Below the pieces are notes generated by a model. The model saw only the letters and a list, made by a program, of their open reading frames with translations, had not been told where the DNA came from and did no database searches. Made by a program: the position numbers and the translations under genes. Source: Bordetella flabilis (GTDB taxonomy: Bacteria; Pseudomonadota; Gammaproteobacteria; Burkholderiales; Burkholderiaceae_B). Taken from it: a stretch of 64,000 nt of DNA. The DNA is taken from positions 2,666,001 through 2,730,000 of the forward strand of contig NZ_CP016172.1 of the NCBI RefSeq assembly GCF_001676725.1. The letters are read 5' to 3'. How positions within the stretch are numbered: position 1 is the first letter of the stretch; the number at the start of each line of letters is the position of its first letter. This document shows positions 1-7,733 of the stretch, piece after piece.

Positions 1-78
1 GGTCGCCGCATTGGCGGACGCGGCGCCAAAGGCGGTAAGCAGGGTCGCCGCGACAAGCGCGAGTCGATGGGATCGCAT
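1..78 (-). CDS. Exported protein, N-terminal fragment (signal peptide only)
   Basis: The reverse strand starts with ATG at 78-76, preceded by a strong AGGAGG ribosome site about seven bases upstream. The 26 visible residues run from MRSHRLALVAATLL through a hydrophobic core to an Ala-rich ASANAA end, a Sec signal peptide with a likely AxA cleavage site. The mature protein lies outside the window, so its role cannot be told. Exported solute-binding proteins are common in this genome type, but that is only a guess. It is divergent from proC. Confidence 0.6.
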   Translation of the reverse strand, partial: MRSHRLALVAATLLTAFGAASANAAT

Positions 79-271
79 GGGTGGTTCCTCCTGGATTGCG
101 ATGCTGCAGCCCCGGATAGGGACAGGCAGCCCGACACCATATGAATTGTTTGTGACGAACACGTGACTGTTACACCCGCCAGTAGGTCTGTCAAATGGGA
201 CTCACCCTGAGCGCAGGAGCAAACCTGCAGTAATAAGCGCGGCGATTCGAATACCGCCATGCGCCTGCGTT

Positions 272-277
272 TACAAT
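272..277 (+). promoter_or_regulatory. Candidate -10 box (TACAAT) of proC
   Basis: TACAAT ends eight bases before the proC ATG. No purine-rich ribosome site lies between, and no good -35 hexamer is visible 16-18 bases upstream. If it is used, transcription would begin at or next to the A of the start codon, giving a leaderless mRNA. Confidence 0.3.
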
Positions 278-284
278 TTCGCCC

Positions 285-1121
285 ATGGACACCAATCTGC
301 ACATAGCCTTCATCGGCGGCGGCAACATGGCCTCCGCCCTGGGCGCCGGCATGGCCGGAAATATCTGCCCGGCCAACCAGTTTCATGTGGTCGACATCAA
401 TACCGCCGCGCATCAGGCGTGGATCGCGCGTGGCGCCACGGCGGCCACCGCGCCGGACGAACGGCTGGCGCGCTGCAATGTGTGGTTCTACGCCGTCAAG
501 CCGCAGTTCATGCGCGATGCCGTCGAGGCCTCGCGGCCCTGGCTGCGCGAAGGTACCCTGGTGGTCAGTGTGGCGGCCGGCATCCGCGGCGACGTGCTGG
601 CGGCCTGGCTGGGCGGCAGCGCGACACCCTGGCCCAAGCTGGTGCGGTGCATGCCCAACACGCCGGCCCTGGTGGGCGAGGGCGTAACCGGGATGCTGGC
701 CATGGGGGGCGTCGCCGCGCCGGAGCGGGCGTTGGCCGAAGCCATGCTGGCCTCGGTGGGCAAGGTCGTCTGGGTGAACGACGACGCCGCCATCGACGCG
801 GTGACCGCGTTGTCGGGCAGCGGGCCAGCCTATGTGTTCCGCTTTATCGAAGCGCTGATCGAAGGCGGCCAGCAGGTCGGCCTCGATGCGACCCAGGCAC
901 GCGAGCTTGCGCTGGCGACCTTGTCGGGCGCCACCCGCCTGGCCCGCGAATCGCAGGACCCGCCGGCCCTGCTGCGCGAGCGGGTGACCTCCAAGGGAGG
1001 CACGACCGCCGCCGCGCTCAAGGTGTTCGAGGATGCCGACTTCATGGGCCTGGTGGCCAAGGCCATGCAGGCGGCGGCCCAGCGCTCCCGCGAACTTGCG
1101 GACGAGTTCGGCAAGAACTGA
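285..1121 (+). CDS. proC: Pyrroline-5-carboxylate reductase
   Basis: Catalyses the last step of proline synthesis, NAD(P)H-dependent reduction of 1-pyrroline-5-carboxylate to proline, in the cytoplasm. The 278-residue product has the usual family length. It begins with a Rossmann dinucleotide site (IGGGNMASALG, residues 10-20), then VSVAAGI and the RCMPNTPALVGEG block. The C-terminal dimerization and substrate domain carries the family signature (LSGSGPAYVF, followed by the TSKGGTT stretch). The start is the ATG at 285; there is no recognisable ribosome site, see the -10 box. The gene stands alone and converges on ygfZ, with a hairpin between them. Confidence 0.96.
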   Translation: MDTNLHIAFIGGGNMASALGAGMAGNICPANQFHVVDINTAAHQAWIARGATAATAPDERLARCNVWFYAVKPQFMRDAVEASRPWLREGTLVVSVAAGIRGDVLAAWLGGSATPWPKLVRCMPNTPALVGEGVTGMLAMGGVAAPERALAEAMLASVGKVVWVNDDAAIDAVTALSGSGPAYVFRFIEALIEGGQQVGLDATQARELALATLSGATRLARESQDPPALLRERVTSKGGTTAAALKVFEDADFMGLVAKAMQAAAQRSRELADEFGKN

Positions 1122-1155
1122 AGGGCGCTGGACGACACGGCGCCGGGCGGTTGAA

Positions 1156-1183
1156 GGCGCCGTCAGGGCTTGCTGGCGGCGCC
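1156..1183. terminator. Hairpin between convergent proC and ygfZ
   Basis: Arms GGCGCCGTCAG (1156-1166) and CTGGCGGCGCC (1173-1183) pair over 11 positions with one G-U wobble around a six-base loop. There is no T-run, so it is at best a weak bidirectional terminator or an mRNA end-stabilising stem. Confidence 0.4.
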
Positions 1184-1204
1184 CGAGGGGTCATGATGCC
1201 GCCG

Positions 1205-2221
1205 TCAGGGCTGCTCGCTCGGCTCCAGGCTGTACGGCAGGGGCCGCAGCGCGATGGACGGGCCGTCGGCGCTGCCCAGGCGCAAGTCGCCGTGCGGCAG
1301 TGAACTCAAGGTGGTTTCGAACAGAACGGCCGCGTCGGGTGCGCCGGCCGCGTCCACCACTCGTCCGCACGGCTCTCCCGCGTCCGTCGCATCGTAGATA
1401 TCCGATCCCGCAGCGATGGCCGCGCCCGAATGTCCCGCCACGATGCCATACGCCATGCGGCGCTTGACCGTGCCGCGATAGTGGCTGCGCGCGACGACCT
1501 CCTGTCCCGGGTAACAGCCCTTGGTGAAGCTGACCCCGCCCACCAGGTCGAGATTGACCGTCTGCGGAATGAACAGGTCCTGCGTGGGCGAACCGACCCA
1601 CGGGATTCCGGCGGCCAGGTCGGCCGCCTGCCAGGTCGCGGCGTCGGCCTGCTCCAATATCCTGTTCAGGCCGGGCTCGCGCGCCTGCAACTGGTCGGCG
1701 GAGGCGATCCACCACCAGCGTCGCCCCGAGCCGCCGGGCGCGCCGATCCAGATGCCACTGGGCAGGTCGGCGCGTTCCCACGCGGCGCGCGGCAGCCGGC
1801 CACCCGCGGCGTCCTCCAGCGCGACGGTGTCGCCATCGCTCCACACGCCGGCGACGTGCAGCGGCTCGATCGCCAGCCGGACCTTGGCGCGCAGGACGAA
1901 CATGCTGAGCCGTTTGGCCAGTGGCGCGGCGACGTCGGCGCGCACCAGGGCCTGGACGCGCGGGGCCTCGGGGTCGCCCTGGCCGTCGACCCGTGTTCGC
2001 CAGATGACCAGGGTGGCGAGCAGGCGCCCCTTGGCCGTGCAATAACCGGCCAGGGCGGCGGCGTCGGTGGTCAGCTCGCGCACGTCCTGGGTCAATTGGC
2101 CGTGCAGGAAGTCGACCGCATCCATGCCGGAAGCCGACAGCACCTGCAGGTAGGGGAGGATGGCGTAGCGTGCGCGATCGACGGCAGGCCCAGAGGACGA
2201 GGCTGCAAGAATATCGTTCAT
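1205..2221 (-). CDS. ygfZ: Folate-binding protein YgfZ (Fe-S cluster repair/maintenance)
   Basis: YgfZ proteins are folate-dependent factors that help keep certain Fe-S enzymes such as MiaB active. They are structurally related to the glycine-cleavage T protein. The 338-residue product carries the family signature KGCYPGQE with its conserved Cys near residue 236, plus an early FLHGQLTQDV segment typical of the N-terminal T-fold. The start chosen is the ATG at 2221 (MNDILAASSS); the reading frame stays open much further upstream, but that part overlaps mltG and lacks family similarity. It is divergent from mltG with about 100 bp between, so the two probably share a promoter region. Confidence 0.9.
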   Translation of the reverse strand: MNDILAASSSGPAVDRARYAILPYLQVLSASGMDAVDFLHGQLTQDVRELTTDAAALAGYCTAKGRLLATLVIWRTRVDGQGDPEAPRVQALVRADVAAPLAKRLSMFVLRAKVRLAIEPLHVAGVWSDGDTVALEDAAGGRLPRAAWERADLPSGIWIGAPGGSGRRWWWIASADQLQAREPGLNRILEQADAATWQAADLAAGIPWVGSPTQDLFIPQTVNLDLVGGVSFTKGCYPGQEVVARSHYRGTVKRRMAYGIVAGHSGAAIAAGSDIYDATDAGEPCGRVVDAAGAPDAAVLFETTLSSLPHGDLRLGSADGPSIALRPLPYSLEPSEQP

Positions 2222-2323
2222 AGGGCGACCCTGTTCATTGTTGTTGGTGGGCAAAAGTGCAAACCAAAGATGATAACGCCCGCTCTGCGGGGCCTTGGCA
2301 CATCCATTAAACTCCGTGGTCTC

Positions 2324-3343
2324 ATGACAAAGCGTCCCGTCTTTTACCTCCTTGCCGCGTTGCTCATCCTGGTGATCGCCGCCGCAGCGGCGTGCGCCAG
2401 CGCCTGGCTGTGGATGAATCATTCCATGCGTCTTCCCACGGAAAGAGTGGACTTCGTCGTGGACCCGGGTAGCAGTCCGCGTGCCGTCGCTCATATGTTG
2501 AATGCGAACGGCATCCCGGTGTGGGAGGATGGCTTCGTGTGGATGGCCCGCTTGAGCGGCCGGGACAAGCTCATCAAGGCGGGGGGCTACCAGGCGATAC
2601 AGGGCGATACGCCGTGGCTGCTGCTCGAGCGCCTGGCACGCGGGGACATGACCCAGCGCCAGATCACCTTCGTCGAGGGCTGGACCTTCAAGCAGATCCG
2701 CCAGGCTTTGCGCGAGAACCCGGACATCAAGCAGACCCTGGGCGATGTCGGCGAGGCCGAGCTGCTGCGGCGGCTGGGCGCGGATGCACCCAGCATGGAA
2801 GGGCTGATCTTTCCGGACACCTATGTTTTTTCGCCGGGCAGCACGGACTTCGATCTGCTGCGTCGCGCCTACCAGGAAGGGCAGCGCATCCTTGCCCAGA
2901 CCTGGGCCAAGCGCAACCCGAACCTGCCCCTGGCCACGCCGTATGACGCCCTGATCCTGGCCTCCATCATCGAAAAGGAAACCGGCGACGCGGCCGACCG
3001 CGCCCGCGTCGGCGGCGTCTTCATCAACCGCCTGCGCGAAGGCATGCCCCTGCAGACCGATCCGACCGTGATCTACGGCATGGGCGATACCTATCAGGGC
3101 CGCATCCGCCGTCGCGACCTGCAAACCGATACGCCCTGGAATACCTACACCCGGCCTGGTTTGCCGCCGACCCCCATCGCCAGTCCCGGCCGCGCGGCGC
3201 TGCTGGCGGCGGTGCAGCCGGCGCAGCACAAATACCTGTATTTCGTTTCGCGGGGCAACGGCACCAGCGAGTTCTCCGCGACGCTGTCCGATCACAACCG
3301 CAACGTATCGCGCTACATATTGGGCAGAGACCAGACGCCATGA
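2324..3343 (+). CDS. mltG: Endolytic murein transglycosylase MltG
   Basis: Inner-membrane lytic transglycosylase that cleaves nascent glycan strands and is thought to set glycan length (YceG family). The 339-residue product begins with a positively charged start and one membrane helix (about residues 6-28). A LysM-like region follows, then the catalytic domain with [10 protein letters not shown], where Glu217 matches the catalytic glutamate of the family. FINRL and the [10 protein letters not shown] segment, both conserved in MltG, follow. The ATG at 2324 (MTKRPVF) was chosen because it places the membrane helix at the N-terminus. The stop overlaps the tmk start (ATGA), so the two are translationally coupled. 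Confidence 0.93.
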   Translation: MTKRPVFYLLAALLILVIAAAAACASAWLWMNHSMRLPTERVDFVVDPGSSPRAVAHMLNANGIPVWEDGFVWMARLSGRDKLIKAGGYQAIQGDTPWLLLERLARGDMTQRQITFVEGWTFKQIRQALRENPDIKQTLGDVGEAELLRRLGADAPSMEGLIFPDTYVFSPGSTDFDLLRRAYQEGQRILAQTWAKRNPNLPLATPYDALILASIIEKETGDAADRARVGGVFINRLREGMPLQTDPTVIYGMGDTYQGRIRRRDLQTDTPWNTYTRPGLPPTPIASPGRAALLAAVQPAQHKYLYFVSRGNGTSEFSATLSDHNRNVSRYILGRDQTP

Positions 3344-3975
3344 CGACACGAGGCGGATTCATCACCCTGGAAGGGGTGGACGGCGCCGGTAAAAGCACCC
3401 ATGCCGACTGGCTGGCGGAGACCCTGCGCAGTCACGGCCTGAACGTGGTGGCCACGCGCGAGCCCGGCGGTACGTCCTTGGGCGAGCGTCTGCGCGAACT
3501 GGTGCTCAACCATCCAATGGGCCTGGAAACCGAAACGCTCGTCATGTTCGCGTCGCGCTGCGAACACGTGCGCCAGGTCATCGAACCGGCGCTGGCACGC
3601 GGCGACTGGGTGGTCTGCGACCGCTTCACCGATGCCACCTACGCCTACCAGGGCGGCGGGCGGGAACTGGGCGCGGGCCGCGTGGCGGTGCTGGAGCAGT
3701 GGGTGCATCCGCACTTGCAGCCGGATCGCACCTGGCTGTTCGACGTGCCTCTTGAAGTGGCGCGCGCGCGCCTGGCGGACGCGCGCAGCCCGGACCGCTT
3801 CGAAAGCGAAGGCGCGGCTTTCTTCCAGCGCACGCGGGATGCCTATCTGGAGCGGGCCCGTGCGTATCCGGACCGCTTCCGCGTTATTGACGGTGCGCGC
3901 GACATCCCGGCCATACGGGCGCAGCTGCAAGCCGAGATCCGCGCGCTGGTCGATGCGCGCAGGGCCGGTCCATGA
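3340..3975 (+). CDS. tmk: Thymidylate kinase
   Basis: Phosphorylates dTMP to dTDP with ATP. The 211-residue product has the P-loop [10 protein letters not shown] at residues 11-20, the [18 protein letters not shown] segment that holds the DR(Y/F) motif and nucleotide-binding residues, and a LID region rich in Arg. The start overlaps the mltG stop by four bases and the end overlaps holB by four bases, so mltG-tmk-holB form a tight operon. Length and motif spacing are normal. Confidence 0.96.
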   Translation: MTTRGGFITLEGVDGAGKSTHADWLAETLRSHGLNVVATREPGGTSLGERLRELVLNHPMGLETETLVMFASRCEHVRQVIEPALARGDWVVCDRFTDATYAYQGGGRELGAGRVAVLEQWVHPHLQPDRTWLFDVPLEVARARLADARSPDRFESEGAAFFQRTRDAYLERARAYPDRFRVIDGARDIPAIRAQLQAEIRALVDARRAGP

Positions 3976-5033
3976 GCGTGGCGCAATTCCTGCCGTGGCA
4001 GACGGAGACCGCGCGCGCCTGGTTGGGCCAGCGGGACCGCTTCGCCCATGCGTGGCTGGTCCACGGCATGGCGGGCATCGGCAAGCTGCAGTTCGCGACC
4101 GCGGCGGCGGCCAGCCTGCTGTGCGAAACCCCGGAACAAGGGTTGGCGTGCGGCCAGTGCGCGGCCTGCACATGGGTATCCAGCGGCAATCACCCGGATT
4201 TGCGGCGCATACGTCCGGAAGCCGTGGCCCTGGAAGAGGGGGCCGAGGCGGCCGCAGAAGGCGAAGATACCGAAGCCTCCACCGCCACGGGCGGCGCAGC
4301 CAAGCGGGCCCCGTCCAAGGAAATCCGTGTCGATCAGATCCGCGGCCTGGAGTCGTGGTTCAACACCGCCACGCATCGCGGCGGATGGCGCGTCGCGCTG
4401 CTATACCCCGCGCAGGCGCTCAATGTCATATCGGCCAACGCCTTGCTCAAGGTGCTGGAGGAACCGCCACCGCATACGGTTTTCCTGCTCGTGGCCGATG
4501 CGCCGGACCGGCTGCTGCCCACGTTGTTATCGCGTTGCCGTCGTCTGCCGCTCGCGGCGCCGGCTGCCGGGCAGTCCCTGGCGTGGCTGCAGGCGCAGGA
4601 AGGGGTGGCCGACGCCGCGTCGTGGCTGGCGGCCGCCGGCGGCGCGCCCCTGGGCGCGTTGCGGCTGGCGCAATCGGGCGATAGCGCCTGCCCGCCCTGG
4701 CTGGACCAGCTCGTGGCGCCCCTGGCCAAGGGCCAGTCGCCGGACGTCGGCACCCTGGCCGACCAATTGGAAAAAATGCCCGCGGTGCAGTGGATCGATG
4801 CCTTGCAGCGCTTGTACGTCGACCTGATGCTGGCCGGCGCCGGCGCGCAGCCGCGCTACTTTCCCGCGCTGGCAACGGCCGTGGCCCGGACGGCGGCGCG
4901 CGCGAACGCCGCGCGCATGGCCGAAGCGGCGCGCTGGCTGACCCGCCAGCGCGCGGTGGCCGGACATCCCCTGAATCCCAAGCTGTTCGCGCATGCCGCG
5001 CTGCAGCGCGTGGTGCTATCCTGCCAGGCTTGA
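3972..5033 (+). CDS. holB: DNA polymerase III subunit delta'
   Basis: Clamp-loader subunit that works with delta and tau/gamma to place the beta clamp on DNA. The 353-residue product has the AAA+ fold: [14 protein letters not shown] near residues 26-38, a four-cysteine zinc module ([16 protein letters not shown]), VDQIRGL, the [11 protein letters not shown] block and the SRC sensor (LLSRCRR). The P-loop reads GMAGIGKL, with Leu where a Ser/Thr would bind Mg-ATP, which fits the ATPase-inactive state of this subunit. An Ala/Glu-rich insert at about residues 85-110 is not conserved in the family. It follows tmk with an ATGA overlap. Confidence 0.92.
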   Translation: MSVAQFLPWQTETARAWLGQRDRFAHAWLVHGMAGIGKLQFATAAAASLLCETPEQGLACGQCAACTWVSSGNHPDLRRIRPEAVALEEGAEAAAEGEDTEASTATGGAAKRAPSKEIRVDQIRGLESWFNTATHRGGWRVALLYPAQALNVISANALLKVLEEPPPHTVFLLVADAPDRLLPTLLSRCRRLPLAAPAAGQSLAWLQAQEGVADAASWLAAAGGAPLGALRLAQSGDSACPPWLDQLVAPLAKGQSPDVGTLADQLEKMPAVQWIDALQRLYVDLMLAGAGAQPRYFPALATAVARTAARANAARMAEAARWLTRQRAVAGHPLNPKLFAHAALQRVVLSCQA

Positions 5034-5084
5034 ATCCCGCAGCCCGGGTCGCCGGGCGATCGTTCGAGCATCATTGCCGATTCC

Positions 5085-5858
5085 ATGTACGTTGATTCCC
5101 ACTGCCATCTGAACTTCCCCGAACTGGCGGAGAACCTTCCCGATATCCTGGCGCGCATGTCGGCCAACCAGGTCACCCATGCGCTGGTAGCCAGCGTCGC
5201 CATGCCGGACTGGCCCGGCCTGATGGCCCTGGTTGCCGCGCACCCCAACCTGTGGGCCTCGGTGGGCGTGCATCCCGACTACGAAGACATGCAGGAGCCG
5301 ACAGCCGATGAATTGGCCGAACTGGCGACGGCGCCCAAAGTCGTGGCGATCGGGGAAACCGGCCTGGACTATTACCGGCTGAGCGAGCCGCTGGACTGGC
5401 AGCGGGAACGCTTTCGCACGCATATCCGCGCCGCGCGCAGCGCGGGACTGCCCCTCATCATCCATACGCGCGCCTCCGCCGAGGACACCCTGCGGATCCT
5501 GCGCGAAGAAAGGGCCGAGGAAGTGGGCGGCGTAATGCATTGCTTCACGGAGACCTGGGATGTTGCGCAGGCCGCCATGGACCTGAACTTCCATATTTCC
5601 ATGTCGGGGATCGTGACGTTCAAGAACGCCACGACGCTCCACGATGTCGCCTCGCGCCTGCCGCTCGATCGATTGCTGATCGAGACCGATTCGCCGTACC
5701 TGGCGCCGGTGCCTTACCGGGGCAAGCTGAACGACCCCTCGATGGTGGTGCACGTCGCGGAGAAGGTGGCGGAGTTGAAAGGCTTGCCGGTGGCCGACAT
5801 CGCCACTGCTTCAAGCGATAATTTTTTCAATCTTTTCAGTAAAGTACAGCGCATATAG
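5085..5858 (+). CDS. tatD: TatD-family metal-dependent hydrolase (DNase)
   Basis: TatD-type nucleases are TIM-barrel metalloenzymes with 3'-5' DNA exonuclease activity. The 257-residue product shows the metal ligands: the HxH pair in DSHCHL (His6, His8), the bridging Glu in GETGLDYY, the His of IIHTRAS, the His in MHCFTE, and the Asp in ETDSPYLAP. It follows holB after about 50 bp and is probably the last gene of the mltG operon. A 23-bp palindrome begins two bases after its stop codon. The family has several paralogs (YcfH, YjjV); the position after holB suggests the YcfH type. Confidence 0.9.
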   Translation: MYVDSHCHLNFPELAENLPDILARMSANQVTHALVASVAMPDWPGLMALVAAHPNLWASVGVHPDYEDMQEPTADELAELATAPKVVAIGETGLDYYRLSEPLDWQRERFRTHIRAARSAGLPLIIHTRASAEDTLRILREERAEEVGGVMHCFTETWDVAQAAMDLNFHISMSGIVTFKNATTLHDVASRLPLDRLLIETDSPYLAPVPYRGKLNDPSMVVHVAEKVAELKGLPVADIATASSDNFFNLFSKVQRI

Positions 5859-5859
5859 A

Positions 5860-5882
5860 GAATTCACTTTTAAAGTGAATTC
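5860..5882. repeat. Near-perfect palindrome right after tatD
   Basis: GAATTCACTTT and AAAGTGAATTC form 11-bp arms around one central T, beginning two bases after the tatD stop. As RNA it would fold into a stem of about ten pairs with a tiny loop. There is no following T-run, so it could be a processing or stability hairpin or a protein-binding dyad rather than a standard terminator. Its AT-rich make-up differs from the GC-rich surroundings. The core TTAAAGTG recurs at 6070-6077. Confidence 0.55.
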
Positions 5883-6169
5883 TGAGGAATCCGTATCACC
5901 CACGTGTCGGGCATGAGGTCTGCGCGCGCCCTCTTCAGCGGTGCCGGCACGATGCCGGACCCACAGCAAGTCATTCGGAAAGCCCCGCCATCGAATCTAA
6001 TCTATTCCCGCATATTCCTCACGTAAGTTATTGATATTCAACATACAAAGATTCGGCTTCCGGTTGAACTTAAAGTGGTTTCTCAAGACGTTCGCCCTTC
6101 GGTGTGCCGTCATGACAGCTCGGTGCGCACCTGATGTTGAACTTTAACTAAATTCCTTAAGGTGCTGAA
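5883..6169. other. AT-rich intergenic region upstream of the ankyrin gene
   Basis: With the palindrome before it, this is a gap of about 310 bases without a convincing reading frame. The second half (about 6000-6165) is distinctly AT-rich for this genome and contains two similar stretches, TTGAACTTAAAG near 6064 and TTGAACTTTAA near 6133. It most likely holds the promoter and control sites of the ankyrin gene. No promoter hexamers stand out clearly enough to place. Confidence 0.4.
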
Positions 6170-7009
6170 ATGAAAGAGAATCGTTGGAAGCTTCTGGCTG
6201 GCGGAGTAACCCTGCACATTGCCGGATGGGCGTGCGCGGGGGCAGCGCTCGCCGCGAATCCTGCGGACGTCGCAACCTATCTCGCCAATGACCGGGTCGT
6301 GGAGGTGCGCGAGCTGCTTGCGCAAAAGTGGAACCCCAACAGCACGGTCAAAGGGCAGCCGGCGATCATGCAGGCCATACGCGAGGGCGCCTGGAGAGTC
6401 TTCGATGTGTTGGCCGCCGACCCGCGCACGGACGTCAATGTGGCGAATTCCCACGACGAAACACCGCTGATGTACCTGGCGATCCAAGGCCAGACCGAGC
6501 GCGCGCGCGCCCTCATCGCGCGCGGGGCGCAAGTCAACCGCCTGGGATGGACGCCGTTGCACTACGCCGCGTCGAAGGCGCAAATGGATGTCGCCAAGCT
6601 GCTGCTCGCGCATCGGGCCATCGTCAATGCACCAGGACCGGACGGAACCACTCCCTTGATGATGGCGGGGCTATCGGGCAACCAGGCGATGGCGGAATTG
6701 TTGCTGCGGGCGGGCGCGGATCCTTCCATGCGCAATACGCAGGGCCTGGACGCCGGCAGCTGGGCGCGCTCGGCCAAGCACGAAGAATTGGCGGCGAAAC
6801 TGGATCAAGCCGCAGCCGAACGTCTCGCCAGTCTGGCGGCCAGGCGCGCCGGCCAGGGCGCGGCGCCTCCCGCAGGGACCGCACCGGCGGCAGCCCGGCC
6901 GACGGTGTCGCCACCCGCCGTTTCCAGCCCGCCGGCAGCCGGCGGCGGGGCGGTGCAAGGGGTCGAAGGCGTACGCCTGGATCCGGACGGCGGGTCCGCG
7001 CCTCGTTGA
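6170..7009 (+). CDS. Exported ankyrin-repeat protein
   Basis: The 279-residue product starts with a Sec signal peptide (charged start, hydrophobic stretch, AGAALAA near residue 30). About four ankyrin repeats follow over residues 35-205; the clearest are DETPLMYLAIQGQTERARALIARGA, GWTPLHYAASKAQMDVAKLLLAHRA and GTTPLMMAGLSGNQAMAELLLRAGA in partial form. The last 65 residues are a low-complexity Ala/Pro tail. Ankyrin arrays bind proteins; exported ones in proteobacteria sit in the periplasm, sometimes beside catalase-type or toxin-type partners, but none is adjacent here. The ribosome site is AAGGTG and a terminator follows at 7020. Function is otherwise unknown. Confidence 0.8.
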   Translation: MKENRWKLLAGGVTLHIAGWACAGAALAANPADVATYLANDRVVEVRELLAQKWNPNSTVKGQPAIMQAIREGAWRVFDVLAADPRTDVNVANSHDETPLMYLAIQGQTERARALIARGAQVNRLGWTPLHYAASKAQMDVAKLLLAHRAIVNAPGPDGTTPLMMAGLSGNQAMAELLLRAGADPSMRNTQGLDAGSWARSAKHEELAAKLDQAAAERLASLAARRAGQGAAPPAGTAPAAARPTVSPPAVSSPPAAGGGAVQGVEGVRLDPDGGSAPR

Positions 7010-7019
7010 CGGCTGTAGG

Positions 7020-7055
7020 GCCGGGTCTTCCTTTGGGGAAAACCCGGCTTGTTTT
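7020..7055 (+). terminator. Rho-independent terminator after the ankyrin gene
   Basis: GCCGGGT (7020-7026) pairs with ACCCGGC (7042-7048), with an inner TTCC/GGAA stem, and is followed by TTGTTTT. This is a standard intrinsic terminator and the best one in the window. Confidence 0.8.
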
Positions 7056-7121
7056 ATATTTCGTTGATAAATCGTCAACAAAATATTAGCATGCAGCCGT
7101 TGTGCCACTGGAAAACGGCTG

Positions 7122-7643
7122 ATGAATACGCCCCACGCGCCCAAACCGATGATCGCCGCATCATCGCATCTGGTATCCGACCGTGCCCCGGATCTCTCCG
7201 CGGTGGAGTTTGGCCTGATGATCGCCGGCCATGCCTTCAACCGCTGGATCGTGCGCTGCATGGCCGCCGCCGGACTGCCCGACCTCACGGCCATCGATGT
7301 CATCGTCTTTCATCACGTCTACCATCGGCAGCGCGGCAAGAAGCTGGCGGATATCTGCTTCACCCTCAATATCGAAGACACCCACATCGTCAACTATTCG
7401 CTCAAGAAGCTGGAGCGGCTGGGCGTCGTAAGCGGGCAGCGCAGCGGCAAGGAGGTCGTGTATTCCGTCACGCCCAAGGGCAGCGACATCATCGCGCGCT
7501 ACGTCGACGTGCGCGAGCGCTGCCTGATCGATGGGCTGCCCGGCTCCAGCAACGGGCTGGAGTTTTCCCAGGAGCTCGCCAATCTGCTGCGCGGGCTGTC
7601 CGGGGTCTATGACCAGGCCGCGCGCGCGGCCACCTCGCTGTAG
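7122..7643 (+). CDS. MarR-like winged-helix transcriptional regulator
   Basis: The 173-residue product has a winged-helix core at about residues 60-130: LTAIDVIVFHHVYHRQ, KKLADICFTLNIEDTHIVNYSLKKLERLGVV as the helix-turn-helix, then the wing around GKEVVYSVTPKG. MarR-type regulators are dimeric and usually respond to small molecules. It reads in the same direction as the 5-oxoprolinase 90 bp downstream, so it may control that gene and the ABC importer; this is inference from position. No operator with clear dyad symmetry was found just upstream. Confidence 0.75.
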   Translation: MNTPHAPKPMIAASSHLVSDRAPDLSAVEFGLMIAGHAFNRWIVRCMAAAGLPDLTAIDVIVFHHVYHRQRGKKLADICFTLNIEDTHIVNYSLKKLERLGVVSGQRSGKEVVYSVTPKGSDIIARYVDVRERCLIDGLPGSSNGLEFSQELANLLRGLSGVYDQAARAATSL

Positions 7644-7733
7644 CGCGGGCGTCGGCATTCCGTTTTTCGAGCAGTTTCCTTCCACCGGCCCCAGGCGAGC
7701 CCGCCGGGCCAGGCATCAAGCATAGGAATCCAT

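Noticed and set aside
2222..3349. N-terminal extension of ygfZ to 3349
   Set aside because: It runs antisense through mltG, which is clearly real, and YgfZ proteins start near MNDILAASSS.
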